A DNA stretch of 64,000 nt from Oscillospiraceae bacterium (GTDB lineage Bacteria; Bacillota; Clostridia; Oscillospirales; CAG-272): positions 40,534-104,533 of the forward strand of contig SVST01000008.1 of assembly GCA_015064155.1 (NCBI GenBank), in the 5' to 3' direction. The notes beneath the pieces were generated by a model. It saw nothing but the letters and a program-made list of their open reading frames with translations, had not been told where the DNA came from and ran no database searches. Shown piece by piece: positions 34,592 through 43,642 of this stretch (positions are counted from its first letter, which is position 1; each line of letters opens with the position of its first letter). The translations under genes and the position numbers were made by a program.

Positions 34592-36472
34592 TTATCCCAA
34601 CCGTCCTCCGGAGATAAAGCTGCTGTAGGAATACCACAAAAACTGCTTTCCGAACGGTTCGCTTTCTTCGGGTCGGCAATCAATCCGCAAGCGTTCCTCC
34701 TCCAGCTCCTCAATCGCCGCGATGCGGTTGGCAAGATAATCCGAGATCCGCGCTTTGGTTGTTTCAAAGCGTGCCGTCAGTCCTCCGTAGCGGATGTCGT
34801 GAACTTCCCATCCAAAGGGCTTGTTATACTGCATCCATGCCGCGCGGTGCTCGGCGCGCAAGATGTCAATCTTTTGCAGAATAACGTCACATTCTCCTGC
34901 CAGTTCGGCAAGGGCTTCGCGGTTACCGTCGCGATATGCGCGCGTCAGACGGACACAGAAATCGGCTTTGTTGATCAATAGGTCGGTCAGTGCGCGGATC
35001 GTGCCCAGCGCGGGGGCGTATTCCTCTCCAAGCGGGGAAAGCTCGCGCAGCACCTTTTGATAGTATTCCGCCGTTTCGATTTGTTCGGTGTGGCGGTCAA
35101 CCAAGCCCAGAAGCGGATCGCTGTAGAGCAGTGCGCGCGTGCAGGCAACAACCGATTCGTCGGGATGCTCGGGAAGCTCCAGCTTGAGAAAATCATGATA
35201 GTTTTCTCCGGTTGCATATCGGAAGCAGCGTGCAACGCTTTCTTCGTCGTATCTGCCGAGATAGCCGTAGTCGGCATATAGGGCAAGCAGTGCCGCAGAA
35301 AGGATCAGGGAGCATTCTGCGCCGTTATGCCAAACGGTTGCAAGAACTTCGCGGATGCCTTGCTTTCGGCACGCCTCCAATGCGGGGACGGTATGCTTGA
35401 TCGAGCGAGAGAAGAAGGGGCAGTGCCCACTCCAGGTCCAAATGCCGCCTGCGAACAGCGTGTGATCTCCGAGCTGACGGTGCTTTTTGATGTTTTCACT
35501 GTAAAACTCTTCGTCGGGAGAATAATAGTCCCAAAACACTTGTTGCACGTTTAGGGGAATAAAATCGGAAATATCCTCCCTCAGCTTGACGCGGATATCG
35601 TAATCTCTAAGTGCTTCAAGCCCCTTGCCCGACATGCGGAAGAACATATCGCTCCACATCATGGGCGAGAGTCCGTATTTCTCTGCAATTTCGGCAACCT
35701 TCTTCAAATGTCCGAAAAACAGCTCTTCGCGCGGATGATAGCCGTTCTGATCCAGCGACTTTCCCGTTCCGAGCGTGTGAGTTTCATCCATTCCGATATG
35801 TATCCGTCTTGAGGTAAAGGTGTTCGCAACCGTGCGGATCATATCGTCGATCAGACGGTAGGTTTCCTCCTCGCCCGTAAGCAAAACGTCGGCAGTATCT
35901 TTATAGGGCGCGGTTGCAGACCAGCGCAGTGCGGTGGCGAGATGTCCGAGCGTTTGAATACAGGGGATCAATTCAATGCCGAGCGAAAGCGCATAAGCGT
36001 CCAGCTCCTTGATCTCGTTTGCGGTGTAGCGACCTCGCAGATAGCCGAAATAGGGGCGACCCTCGATTTCGTAGGTATCCTCGGTGTAGAGCATAAAGAC
36101 GTTCATGCCCATGAGAGCCATTTTACGCATCATCAGCTTCACTGTGATCACGTTCATAACAGCATTGCGCGACATATCCACCATTGCACCGTTGAACGAA
36201 AAGGTGGGAGAAAGATCCTCTTCTTTTTCCGTAATTCCGTCCTTTACCCAACCGATCAGCGTTGCAAGTCCTCTGAAAAAGCGTGATTTTCCGCCGCCGT
36301 AAGTGATGCTTGCGTGATCTCCTTGCAGGGAAATGCAAAGTTGATCCTTTGCCGATTCGCAAACCGTAACGGTCATATCCGCATGACGGTCGGTTAAAAC
36401 AATTTTCAAGTCATCGGTCAAAAGACGTATGCCGTCCAACAGCCGATCTGCATTCTTGAATAACAGCTTCAT
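34592..36472 (-). CDS. Glycoside hydrolase family 20 (beta-N-acetylhexosaminidase-like)
   Basis: A 626-residue enzyme. An N-terminal GH20b-like domain (about residues 1-90) precedes the catalytic TIM barrel, whose acid/base pair is in HIGMDETH near residue 223 (Asp-Glu). There is no signal peptide, so it acts on imported oligosaccharides. A helical C-terminal extension of about 200 residues follows the barrel, as in cytoplasmic GH20 forms. Start 36472 is fixed by GGAGG. Substrate is likely terminal GlcNAc, GalNAc or a related hexosaminide, which fits the NahK-like kinase 3.4 kb upstream. Confidence 0.85.
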   Translation of the reverse strand: MKLLFKNADRLLDGIRLLTDDLKIVLTDRHADMTVTVCESAKDQLCISLQGDHASITYGGGKSRFFRGLATLIGWVKDGITEKEEDLSPTFSFNGAMVDMSRNAVMNVITVKLMMRKMALMGMNVFMLYTEDTYEIEGRPYFGYLRGRYTANEIKELDAYALSLGIELIPCIQTLGHLATALRWSATAPYKDTADVLLTGEEETYRLIDDMIRTVANTFTSRRIHIGMDETHTLGTGKSLDQNGYHPREELFFGHLKKVAEIAEKYGLSPMMWSDMFFRMSGKGLEALRDYDIRVKLREDISDFIPLNVQQVFWDYYSPDEEFYSENIKKHRQLGDHTLFAGGIWTWSGHCPFFSRSIKHTVPALEACRKQGIREVLATVWHNGAECSLILSAALLALYADYGYLGRYDEESVARCFRYATGENYHDFLKLELPEHPDESVVACTRALLYSDPLLGLVDRHTEQIETAEYYQKVLRELSPLGEEYAPALGTIRALTDLLINKADFCVRLTRAYRDGNREALAELAGECDVILQKIDILRAEHRAAWMQYNKPFGWEVHDIRYGGLTARFETTKARISDYLANRIAAIEELEEERLRIDCRPEESEPFGKQFLWYSYSSFISGGRLG

Positions 36473-36513
36473 ATCCAAATCCTCCGCTAATGTGTAGAAA
36501 ATAAATCGATCAC

Positions 36514-36542
36514 AGTATAGCATACCGAACGTGAAAAGTCAA
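36514..36542 (-). promoter_or_regulatory. Promoter of the GH20 gene
   Basis: Minus-strand TTGACT, 17 bp, TATACT, about 40 bp upstream. Confidence 0.82.
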
Positions 36543-36592
36543 TCGATTTACATACGAAACATTTTCGAAAAATTGACCGATTTGATACTGTC

Positions 36593-37369
36593 TTATTTCA
36601 TTGCTTTACATAAACCTTTTGCAGCCGAGCTTCCCAACGCTTCCAGTCCTTTTGCGCTGTAATGCCCTCTGACGTGCGGGTTCATGTATTCGGGCTGTCG
36701 ATTCAGCTCGGTTGCGATCTCTGTCAGCATCACAAAATCCGCATCCTCGCGGCAGATCTCGTCCTGTGCCGCAATGATTTCCAAATCGCGGTCGTCGTTC
36801 GTAAATCTGCCAACCCGTATGATACCGAACCGATCGATTCCCAAATCCGATTTTAGTCCATCGCAAAGCGTTCGCAGGGCTTCTTTGTATTGCTCCCTTG
36901 TTGTGCTTGCAAGGGCATTGCTTTCGCCTTGCAGCCAAACGAAGAAAATGCGTTCGGGGGTTACCTTTTGTATCGCTCCGCGCGACTTTTGTACCAATAC
37001 TTGGTAGATTGGACTTCCCGGCGACCATTCGGAGATTTTCGTACTTCCTTTTGCCGCGTGAACCGCAAGAACCTGTCTTTTGGTAATCTCCGTATAGGTT
37101 CTGCAAAAGCTTGGGACCAGATTGGTATTCCCGTAACAAGCGGCACCCAATGCGTGTTTCCCGAGCCATTGCAAAAGGTCGGTGTCGGGTGTGGGATCCT
37201 CCCCGCTTTCCATTGCGTACGTGATGCTTTCACCAACGGGATTTTTAAGAGGCACCGTTTCATCGGTCAAATATTTGTATTCGTAGGCATTGCTTACAAC
37301 TCCACAGTCGGAAAGACGCTCGCTTTGCCCCTGCATATTACTTTGACCTAAAAAAATGATGACGTCCAT
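36593..37369 (-). CDS. Sialate O-acetylesterase-like SGNH hydrolase
   Basis: A 258-residue protein of the SASA (DUF303) carbohydrate esterase type. The nucleophile Ser is in FLGQSNMQGQ at residue 10; VHAAKGSTKI, FVWLQGESNA near residue 145 and a C-terminal HYSAKG with His complete the SGNH pattern. No signal peptide is seen. It is the last gene of the glycyl radical enzyme operon, 1 bp after the dehydrogenase, so its deacylation step probably acts on the same substrate family. Confidence 0.82.
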   Translation of the reverse strand: MDVIIFLGQSNMQGQSERLSDCGVVSNAYEYKYLTDETVPLKNPVGESITYAMESGEDPTPDTDLLQWLGKHALGAACYGNTNLVPSFCRTYTEITKRQVLAVHAAKGSTKISEWSPGSPIYQVLVQKSRGAIQKVTPERIFFVWLQGESNALASTTREQYKEALRTLCDGLKSDLGIDRFGIIRVGRFTNDDRDLEIIAAQDEICREDADFVMLTEIATELNRQPEYMNPHVRGHYSAKGLEALGSSAAKGLCKAMK

Positions 37370-37370
37370 G

Positions 37371-38465
37371 TTACTTTACCAAAAGCGTTTTGACGTTCTT
37401 TCCGGATTTCGCATACGCGATTGCCTCGTTGATTTCGGAAACCTTAAATTTCGTTCCCAAGTTTCTGATCTTTTCATGCAGCTCGGAATGGACGGACAAA
37501 AAGTCAAGATAAGTGCGTACGTCGCACATAGAATATTGAGAAGAACCGATGATATGCAGCGCCTTGAAGGTAATCAGCTGAGGCTGAATTTCAATACCGC
37601 CCGAGGCACTGTACTGACCGGGAACCAAATATACACCTCGATTGCGGAGAATGTCCATCCCCTGTACGACCGCTGCGGGAGCGCCCGAGCATTCGATACA
37701 AAGATCGACGCCAAGACCGTCGTTTTCCGCCTGCAATGCTTTGGTTACGGTATCCACGCCTTCCCGGGAGAGATTGAAAATCTTATCAGCACCGATTTTG
37801 AGCGCGTTATTTTCTCTCGTGGTGTCGTTTCCTGCAGTGATTGCATAGACTTTTTTGACTCCCAAAGCCTTTAGATACATCACGGAAAAGGTACCAACGG
37901 GACCAAGACCTTGAACAACCGCTACGTTGATCTTTTCAAAATCAACGCCGGCTTTCTTTGCCAGCTCGCAGGCGTGAATGGCAGTGGGACCGGGGCACGC
38001 AAAGGTTGCGGCAACCACCGGATCAACCACGCTCGGAATTTTTACAAGATTGGAAAGGGGGGTATAGTTGACCTCGGCATATCCGCCGTAAAGGTAGGGG
38101 GCAACGTCAATGCTTCCTCCGTTGGTTACCTGCATATTGACGCAGTTCGCGTCATCTCCGCTTTTGCACAAAAGACACTCTCCGCAAGGAACGGCAATAT
38201 CTGCGATGACGTTATCTCCCACGGCAAGTCCGTACTTCTTTGCTTCCTCTTCATCCAGGTCGGTAATTTTGCCAACGAACTCGTGACCGATGACCGTAGG
38301 CGGGTTAATTGCCAGCTTTCCGTTGTGGAAGTGCAGGTCGGTACCGCAAATACCGCTTGCAATCAGCTCCATTTGACCGTATCCGCGGGGACAATCGGTC
38401 ACCTCAAATTCACGTACTTCAAAATCCTTGAGTACACCCATAAAAACTGCTGCTTTTGCTTTCAT
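37371..38465 (-). CDS. Zinc-dependent alcohol/polyol dehydrogenase (MDR family)
   Basis: A 364-residue medium-chain dehydrogenase. Catalytic zinc ligands lie in SGICGTDLHFH and GHEFVG; structural zinc Cys are in CGECLLCKSGDDANC; the NAD-binding turn is VQGLGPVGT near residue 177. It resembles sorbitol/threonine dehydrogenase-type enzymes. Start 38465 is set by AGGAGAA. It lies between the activase and the esterase of the glycyl radical operon, so it likely reduces the carbonyl product of that enzyme or supplies its substrate. Confidence 0.88.
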   Translation of the reverse strand: MKAKAAVFMGVLKDFEVREFEVTDCPRGYGQMELIASGICGTDLHFHNGKLAINPPTVIGHEFVGKITDLDEEEAKKYGLAVGDNVIADIAVPCGECLLCKSGDDANCVNMQVTNGGSIDVAPYLYGGYAEVNYTPLSNLVKIPSVVDPVVAATFACPGPTAIHACELAKKAGVDFEKINVAVVQGLGPVGTFSVMYLKALGVKKVYAITAGNDTTRENNALKIGADKIFNLSREGVDTVTKALQAENDGLGVDLCIECSGAPAAVVQGMDILRNRGVYLVPGQYSASGGIEIQPQLITFKALHIIGSSQYSMCDVRTYLDFLSVHSELHEKIRNLGTKFKVSEINEAIAYAKSGKNVKTLLVK

Positions 38466-38483
38466 AATCATTCTCCTAATCTT

Positions 38484-39248
38484 TTATTGTTCTGTTTTTA
38501 CTTTGAAATATTTTTGATACGCTTTTTTGAATCCATCAAGCTCGGCTTTTGAAAACGGTGCTTGATTTTGATAGGCATAAGACATGCCCATTGCTTCGTA
38601 TTTTCCGCTTCCCAAGCGGTGAAAGGGCAACAGATCCACGTGTTCGATTCCAATCTCGCGTAAGCATTCGCAAATTGCCTGTGTCGCACTTGGTGACGTG
38701 TTAAAATTTGGGATCAAGGGAATTCGAATCCGAACCGTCATACCGTCCTTACGCAATTTCCGAATATTTTCAACCACGAGATCAAGGCTGCTGCCAATTT
38801 CTTGGTATTTGTCTTCCTCGGCCGTTTTGAAATCAAACAGATAACCCGTCACAAAGGGATTCAGCCTTTGAAATGCCGAATACGGCACGCACCCCGCGGT
38901 ATCCACGAGGACCGAGATGCCGTTTTCCTTTAAAAGCCTTGCCAGGGGAACCAGCTCGGATGCCTGAAGCATCGCCTCGCCGCCCGAAAGGGTGACGCCT
39001 CCGTTGCTTTCGTCGTAAAAATCCTTATCCTCCAAAAGCTCGGGGAGAAGCTCTTCCGGCGATACAAGCCGTCCGAGCGTTTCGGTTTTCCCTGTGGAAC
39101 GGTATTTCAAAACCGCAGGCTGCGCGGTTAGATTTTCAGGGTTGTGACACCAAGGACAGCGAAGGTTGCATCCCTTGAAAAATACGGTCGTTCGGATTCC
39201 TTCTCCGTCACCTACGGAAAAATGTTGAATATTGGAAATGTTTAACAT
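38484..39248 (-). CDS. Glycyl radical enzyme activating enzyme (radical SAM)
   Basis: A 254-residue radical SAM activase. The cluster motif is KGCNLRCPWCHNPEN near residue 28 and the SAM segment is TLSGGEAMLQ near 90. Unlike most activases of dehydratase-type glycyl radical enzymes it has no Cys-rich 8Fe ferredoxin insertion between these motifs, so it is of the compact PFL-activase plan. It starts 5 bp after the glycyl radical enzyme gene and must serve it. Confidence 0.92.
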   Translation of the reverse strand: MLNISNIQHFSVGDGEGIRTTVFFKGCNLRCPWCHNPENLTAQPAVLKYRSTGKTETLGRLVSPEELLPELLEDKDFYDESNGGVTLSGGEAMLQASELVPLARLLKENGISVLVDTAGCVPYSAFQRLNPFVTGYLFDFKTAEEDKYQEIGSSLDLVVENIRKLRKDGMTVRIRIPLIPNFNTSPSATQAICECLREIGIEHVDLLPFHRLGSGKYEAMGMSYAYQNQAPFSKAELDGFKKAYQKYFKVKTEQ

Positions 39249-39253
39249 AACGG

Positions 39254-41365
39254 TTACTCCTGCTGCGTTCGGTTGAGAATATCAAGCTGAACGTCTTTAT
39301 CAAGAGTGACGTAAAAGGCGGAAAAACCGGAAACACGAACCACAAGATTCTGATAGTTTTCGGGGTGCTCCATTGCGTCGATGAGTATCTCGCGTGAGGT
39401 GGAGTTGATCTGAATCTCCTGACCGCCTTTTTTGAAGTAGGCCTTGATCAACGCCATCAGCTTTTTGCGTTTTTCGGGCGTAAACATGGAGGGGGAGAAT
39501 TTCTGATTGACTACGCTTCCGCAGGCGACGTTGGTGTAGTCGGGCTTGGAAAGGCTGTTGATCGTTGCGGTTGCACCGCGCGTATCTCGTCCGTAGGTGG
39601 GGGAGGCGGCATCGGAAAGCGGTTCTCCGCGACGTCGTCCGTCGGGGGTTGCATTGATGATCTTTCCGGCGCGTATGTTGCTGATATTGGATGCTGCGGC
39701 AATATAAATTCCGCCGCCGTCGCGCGTTTTGAATTGCTTGAACAACGACCCCAGATAATCCAGAAACCAAACGGCATATTTGTCAACGAAGTCGTCGTTG
39801 TTGCCGTATTTGGGTGCTTCCAGAAGCTTTGCGTGCAGCTCCTCGTAGCCCACAAAATCGGCATTCATGGCATCTCTTAACTCTTCAAGCGTTGCCGCGT
39901 GATCGATAAAGACCACCTTTTCGATTGCGGCAAGAGAGTCGCTCACCGTTCCGATTCCCATCAAGCCAACCCCGTGTACCGAGGGATAGATACTGCCACC
40001 GTTGTTGATGTCAAGTCCACGTCCGATGCAATCGTAACAGAAGCAGGACAAAAACGGCTCGGTGAAGTAGGCTTGATTGATGCCGTTATTGCGGGACGTG
40101 AAGTTCAACATATATTCCCGTGCACCGTATGAAAGTTGCTTTTCATATAAGCTCATAAATTGGGACATTGACGAAATATCTTTCAGATTGCCGGGGTGCA
40201 AGCCCACCGAGTCGTTGAACTTGCTGATGCCCTCGTTGAAAATGTAGTCCAGATAGCGAGGTGTGTCGAAGCGTCCGTCCGACCACGGCGGCTGCATCCC
40301 CGAGATGAGATTTTCAATGCATCCCACCATCGCATACTTGCAAGCGTCTTCTTCGGCATAGCCGTATTGCTTCAGTGCGGCAATGTTGACGTCATCGTTC
40401 ATAATGGCAGGGTAGCCAAGTCCCGTGCCGATGGTTTCCAAGCACTCATCCAAAAAATCATCGGGGGTGTTTTGCGTGTATCGGAGCGAGAGATTGGGAC
40501 CCGGGACGTTACAGCCTCTCACCGCCCGTAAAATGCAACGGCTCAAGCCGTTGATCTGACAGTCGCCGTCTACGTTCTGACCGCCGATGCAAATGTTGAC
40601 CGTGTCACCTTGAAGACGGATAAAGACGTTTTCCAACAGCTCGATTGCACGCTCGTCGGTCAGGGCACCGCTTTCGATATCCGCTTTATAAAACGGATAC
40701 AAATATTGATCCAATCTGCCAAGTGCCATTGCATAGCGTCCCTCCATCAGAAATGCTAAGTGACAGAACCACACCAGCTGAAGTGCCTCGGCAAAATGCT
40801 TGGGAGGAGCGTTGAGGATCGCGCGGCAGTTGTCAATGATAAACTGCAAGCGTTCTCTGTCAAACGAGGGATCCTCTTTGCACCTTTCGGCTGCCGAAAC
40901 GTAATTTGCAATCATTTCCCGAAAGCCGAGCAGCGTTTTTTTCATAGAACGCAAATAGGACACCTTTTCGGGACAATTCCGATGCGTTTGCATGGAGGCG
41001 TCGATCTTTTCGATCAGCCCGCCGATACCCACCGTCAGGATGTGATCGTAGTTGGGAGCATAGTGGTCGGCATTGGTACGGAACCCTCTTTGAGGAACAA
41101 GCTCCGACGTGCGTTTGGCACAGTTCAAAATGAAAGGGTCTTCTTCACAAAACAAAGATTTTTTGTTTCCTGCAAAGTATTCGTTTTTCAGAATCACGGG
41201 CACCGTCTTGGTAAAAAGCGAGTAGATGCCGTTTGCACGAAGATCGGAAATCTCGGCAGATAGGTTCTCCCGATACCCTAAATAGCGAAAATAATAGGGA
41301 GCGTAGGTGCCGGCGGGGGCTTGCATCAGTTCTTGTTGCAATGCTTCAAAAATCTTTTGTTGCAT
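39254..41365 (-). CDS. Glycyl radical enzyme of unknown substrate
   Basis: A 703-residue member of the PFL-like glycyl radical family, shorter than most dehydratases (about 790-850). The thiyl residue is Cys348 in AMVGCIEN, with Glu two residues on, the C-x-E arrangement of diol/choline/hydroxyproline-type enzymes and not the Cys-Cys of PFL. The glycyl loop is VVRVSGFSAF with Gly680. Neighbours are an activase, a Zn-dehydrogenase, a SASA esterase and a divergent AraC regulator; no microcompartment genes are present. C-O, C-N or C-S bond cleavage of a sugar-derived compound is plausible. Start 41365 is set by GGAGG. Confidence 0.88.
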   Translation of the reverse strand: MQQKIFEALQQELMQAPAGTYAPYYFRYLGYRENLSAEISDLRANGIYSLFTKTVPVILKNEYFAGNKKSLFCEEDPFILNCAKRTSELVPQRGFRTNADHYAPNYDHILTVGIGGLIEKIDASMQTHRNCPEKVSYLRSMKKTLLGFREMIANYVSAAERCKEDPSFDRERLQFIIDNCRAILNAPPKHFAEALQLVWFCHLAFLMEGRYAMALGRLDQYLYPFYKADIESGALTDERAIELLENVFIRLQGDTVNICIGGQNVDGDCQINGLSRCILRAVRGCNVPGPNLSLRYTQNTPDDFLDECLETIGTGLGYPAIMNDDVNIAALKQYGYAEEDACKYAMVGCIENLISGMQPPWSDGRFDTPRYLDYIFNEGISKFNDSVGLHPGNLKDISSMSQFMSLYEKQLSYGAREYMLNFTSRNNGINQAYFTEPFLSCFCYDCIGRGLDINNGGSIYPSVHGVGLMGIGTVSDSLAAIEKVVFIDHAATLEELRDAMNADFVGYEELHAKLLEAPKYGNNDDFVDKYAVWFLDYLGSLFKQFKTRDGGGIYIAAASNISNIRAGKIINATPDGRRRGEPLSDAASPTYGRDTRGATATINSLSKPDYTNVACGSVVNQKFSPSMFTPEKRKKLMALIKAYFKKGGQEIQINSTSREILIDAMEHPENYQNLVVRVSGFSAFYVTLDKDVQLDILNRTQQE

Positions 41366-41401
41366 AGATACCTCCAAAAAAGTCATTGTATCGACGCTTT
41401 T

Positions 41402-41430
41402 ATTCTATTCTTTTTTGAGAGAGCTGTCAA
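41402..41430 (-). promoter_or_regulatory. Promoter of the glycyl radical enzyme operon
   Basis: Minus-strand TTGACA, 17 bp, TAGAAT, about 35 bp upstream of the operon; its -35 is 18 bp from that of the divergent AraC promoter. Confidence 0.87.
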
Positions 41431-41437
41431 TAAACAC

Positions 41438-41463
41438 AATTAAGAATCTTGACAAAATTAAGA
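41438..41463. promoter_or_regulatory. Direct repeat AATTAAGA x2, possible AraC binding site
   Basis: AATTAAGA occurs at 41438-41445 and 41456-41463 in the short gap between the two divergent promoters, flanking the AraC-gene -35 box. Direct half sites are typical of AraC-family operators, though 18-bp spacing is shorter than the usual 21. Confidence 0.45.
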
Positions 41464-41477
41464 TGTTCTGCTATAAT
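41449..41477 (+). promoter_or_regulatory. Sigma-A promoter of the AraC gene
   Basis: Perfect TTGACA, 17 bp, TATAAT; the TTG start is 30 bp downstream. Confidence 0.9.
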
Positions 41478-41507
41478 GATAAAAACTCGTAGTAGGAGGT
41501 GAGAAGA

Positions 41508-42317
41508 TTGTCAACCTATGAGATTCAAAGCATGCCCACGGTGCGCTTTGCCCACGTTTATCATGCCGAGCGCTATGAAAATAGGTTTCCGATTTACGAG
41601 GATCGAATAGAGGTGACGTATATTTCCGAGGGGGAGATTTTTGTCGAGTGCAACGGTGTTGAATCCGTTGCCAAAAAAGGGGACATCCTCTGCTCGCTTT
41701 ATCATCCGTATCAGATCCGGGTTCGTGCCGAGCAATATCACGAGCATCGCACCGTGCAGGCGAATTTGAGGTGGAGTGAGAGTCGGTTGAGGAATGGCTT
41801 GTATTTGCCGCTTATCACGCCCGCCGAATTTCATACCAAAACGGCGCAAGGCATGATTGAACAGTTGATTTCCAACCAATGGTTGTTCAAACAATCTCCC
41901 ACCAAAGGGGCAATTTTGTTTTTGGATCTCCTTGCGGAAATCGATCGGTGCAATCGCAATGCCGAAAAGGTGAATCTTCCCAGCGACGTCCGCTATGCAA
42001 CGCGTGCAAAGGAATACGTTCAAAGCAATCTTCATTTGCCGATTACCCAAAAGGACGTGGCGAAATATCTTTCGATTTCTCCCGAATATCTATGCATGAT
42101 TTTCAAGAAAACCGAAGGAATGACCTTTATAAAATACGTCAATACCGAAAAGCTTGAAGCACTTAAAAATCTGATGGAAAAGGAGCAGCTTTACCTGTAC
42201 GAAGCAGCATCGCTTTTCGGATATGCCGACCCCAATTACGTCAGCCGATTATTCAAAAAATATTACGGGTACAATATTACCGATAAGAGCGTATTTCCGA
42301 AAGAAACCGTTTTGTAA
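41508..42317 (+). CDS. AraC family transcriptional regulator
   Basis: A 269-residue regulator with N-terminal cupin-like sensing domain and a C-terminal double helix-turn-helix (ITQKDVAKYLSISPEYLCMIFK and LYEAASLFGYADPNYVSRLFK, then YYGYN). The start is TTG at 41508, chosen because AGGAGG lies 8 bp before it. It is divergent from the glycyl radical enzyme operon with overlapping control regions, so it is the likely regulator of that operon. Confidence 0.9.
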   Translation: MSTYEIQSMPTVRFAHVYHAERYENRFPIYEDRIEVTYISEGEIFVECNGVESVAKKGDILCSLYHPYQIRVRAEQYHEHRTVQANLRWSESRLRNGLYLPLITPAEFHTKTAQGMIEQLISNQWLFKQSPTKGAILFLDLLAEIDRCNRNAEKVNLPSDVRYATRAKEYVQSNLHLPITQKDVAKYLSISPEYLCMIFKKTEGMTFIKYVNTEKLEALKNLMEKEQLYLYEAASLFGYADPNYVSRLFKKYYGYNITDKSVFPKETVL

Positions 42318-42327
42318 CACGCTTTGT

Positions 42328-42356
42328 TGACAAACTTTTTGATTGGGTGTATAATA
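42328..42356 (+). promoter_or_regulatory. Sigma-A promoter of the SGNH hydrolase
   Basis: Perfect TTGACA, 17 bp, TATAAT; the start codon is 55 bp downstream. Confidence 0.92.
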
Positions 42357-42411
42357 AATTTGCATCAAGGTACGATGCGTGCAGAACTTTTAGATAAGGA
42401 GAACAAAGGTT

Positions 42412-43503
42412 ATGGAGCTTCTAAATAATATGGAGTTGGATAAAAACATGATCGTAAATACCACGATCGGAGATACAGAGGTCGTTTGGCACGACGTCAG
42501 ACGGGCTCCGTTTTCGTTGCATGGATTTCACGACCCTCAAAATATGCCGTTCTTTTGCCGTCTTCCGCTTGACGTTGCGAAAGCGACCTCGGAGGAGGTA
42601 GACCAACTCAGCCGCGAATCTGCAGGCGGACGCGTGCGCTTTTCCACCGATTCGCCCTATATTGCGATTCGTGTGAAATTCTTGGTAGTCGGGCGCGATT
42701 CACACCTGACGTTGGTTTCCTCTGCGGGCTTCGATCTGTACACCGACGGTGAGTTCGGAAGCCGATATATCAAGGAGCTTCGCATGTCGTATAAAATGGA
42801 GGATTCTTATGAGCAAATTGCGCACTTAGAGGGCGCGTTTATGAGATCCTACACGATCAATTTTCCAGTCCATTCGGTGGTGGAGCGTGTGGAGATAGGA
42901 TTGAAGCCCGGAGCAAGCCTTAAGGAGCCCATGCCGTACCGAAATCTCAACCCTATTCTGTTTTACGGATCCTCAATCGTACACGGGACCGCTGCGTCAA
43001 GACCCGGCTGTATCTATCCTGCCGTTATTTCCAGAGAGTTGAATATGGATTTCCGAAACATTGGTTTTTCGGGAAATGCCAAGGGGGAGCGCGCAACTGC
43101 CGAGTGGATGGCTACGCTGCCGATGAGCGTATTTGTTTCGGATTACGATTACAATGCGCCAACGGTGGAGCATCTGGAAAAAACGCACCATGCGCTTTAT
43201 GAAACCATTCGCGAAAAGAATCCCGACGTGCCGTACATTATGGTCACGCGTCCCGACTACTGGACCAGAGCTCGTGAGTACGATCACATTCTGGATCGGC
43301 GCGACGTGATCATGCGCTCTTATATGAAGGCGCGTGAAACAGGCGACAAGAACGTTTATTTTATTGACGGAATGAGCTTTTTTGCAACCGCACATCAGTA
43401 TGAAATGACGATGGACGGGATTCATCCCAACGATGCAGGCTTTTTGAAAATGGCGGACGGAATCGGCTGCGTGATCAAACATGCGCTGGAAAAACGAAAT
43501 TGA
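42412..43503 (+). CDS. SGNH/GDSL hydrolase with N-terminal beta domain
   Basis: A 363-residue protein. The first 165 residues look like a jelly-roll accessory domain; the catalytic SGNH domain starts with ILFYGSSIVHGT near residue 185 (nucleophile Ser) and ends with DGIHPND carrying the Asp-x-x-His pair. No signal peptide. Two-domain SGNH enzymes of this plan deacetylate carbohydrates. It has its own promoter behind the AraC gene and ends next to the first rubrerythrin-type terminator repeat. Confidence 0.85.
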   Translation: MELLNNMELDKNMIVNTTIGDTEVVWHDVRRAPFSLHGFHDPQNMPFFCRLPLDVAKATSEEVDQLSRESAGGRVRFSTDSPYIAIRVKFLVVGRDSHLTLVSSAGFDLYTDGEFGSRYIKELRMSYKMEDSYEQIAHLEGAFMRSYTINFPVHSVVERVEIGLKPGASLKEPMPYRNLNPILFYGSSIVHGTAASRPGCIYPAVISRELNMDFRNIGFSGNAKGERATAEWMATLPMSVFVSDYDYNAPTVEHLEKTHHALYETIREKNPDVPYIMVTRPDYWTRAREYDHILDRRDVIMRSYMKARETGDKNVYFIDGMSFFATAHQYEMTMDGIHPNDAGFLKMADGIGCVIKHALEKRN

Positions 43504-43537
43504 CCAAAAGTAGCGAACCCAAACAACGAAAAAAAGA

Positions 43538-43632
43538 GAAGAGCGACCTCGCGGTCGCTCTTCTTGTATTTTGCCGTGTGTGACTTGACTTTTTGGGAGT
43601 AGCCTAAATATCCTTCAAAGAGATCGCGAGCC
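43538..43632 (-). repeat. Rubrerythrin 3'-end/terminator repeat, copy 1 (degenerate)
   Basis: On the minus strand a degraded remnant of the rubrerythrin end (the AGCC...ATATCCTTCAAAGAG part) is followed by GACTTGAC-type linker and the hairpin GAAGAGCGACC / GGTCGCTCTTC (43538-43563). Compared with copy 2 it has lost about 30 bp of coding sequence. The hairpin serves as terminator for the AraC gene from the right and the SGNH gene from the left. Confidence 0.75.
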
Positions 43633-43642
43633 ATTCGTAAAA

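Noticed and set aside
41438..41463. AATTAAGA repeats as a CRISPR-like array
   Set aside because: Only two 8-bp copies in a promoter region; no spacers or cas genes anywhere in the window.
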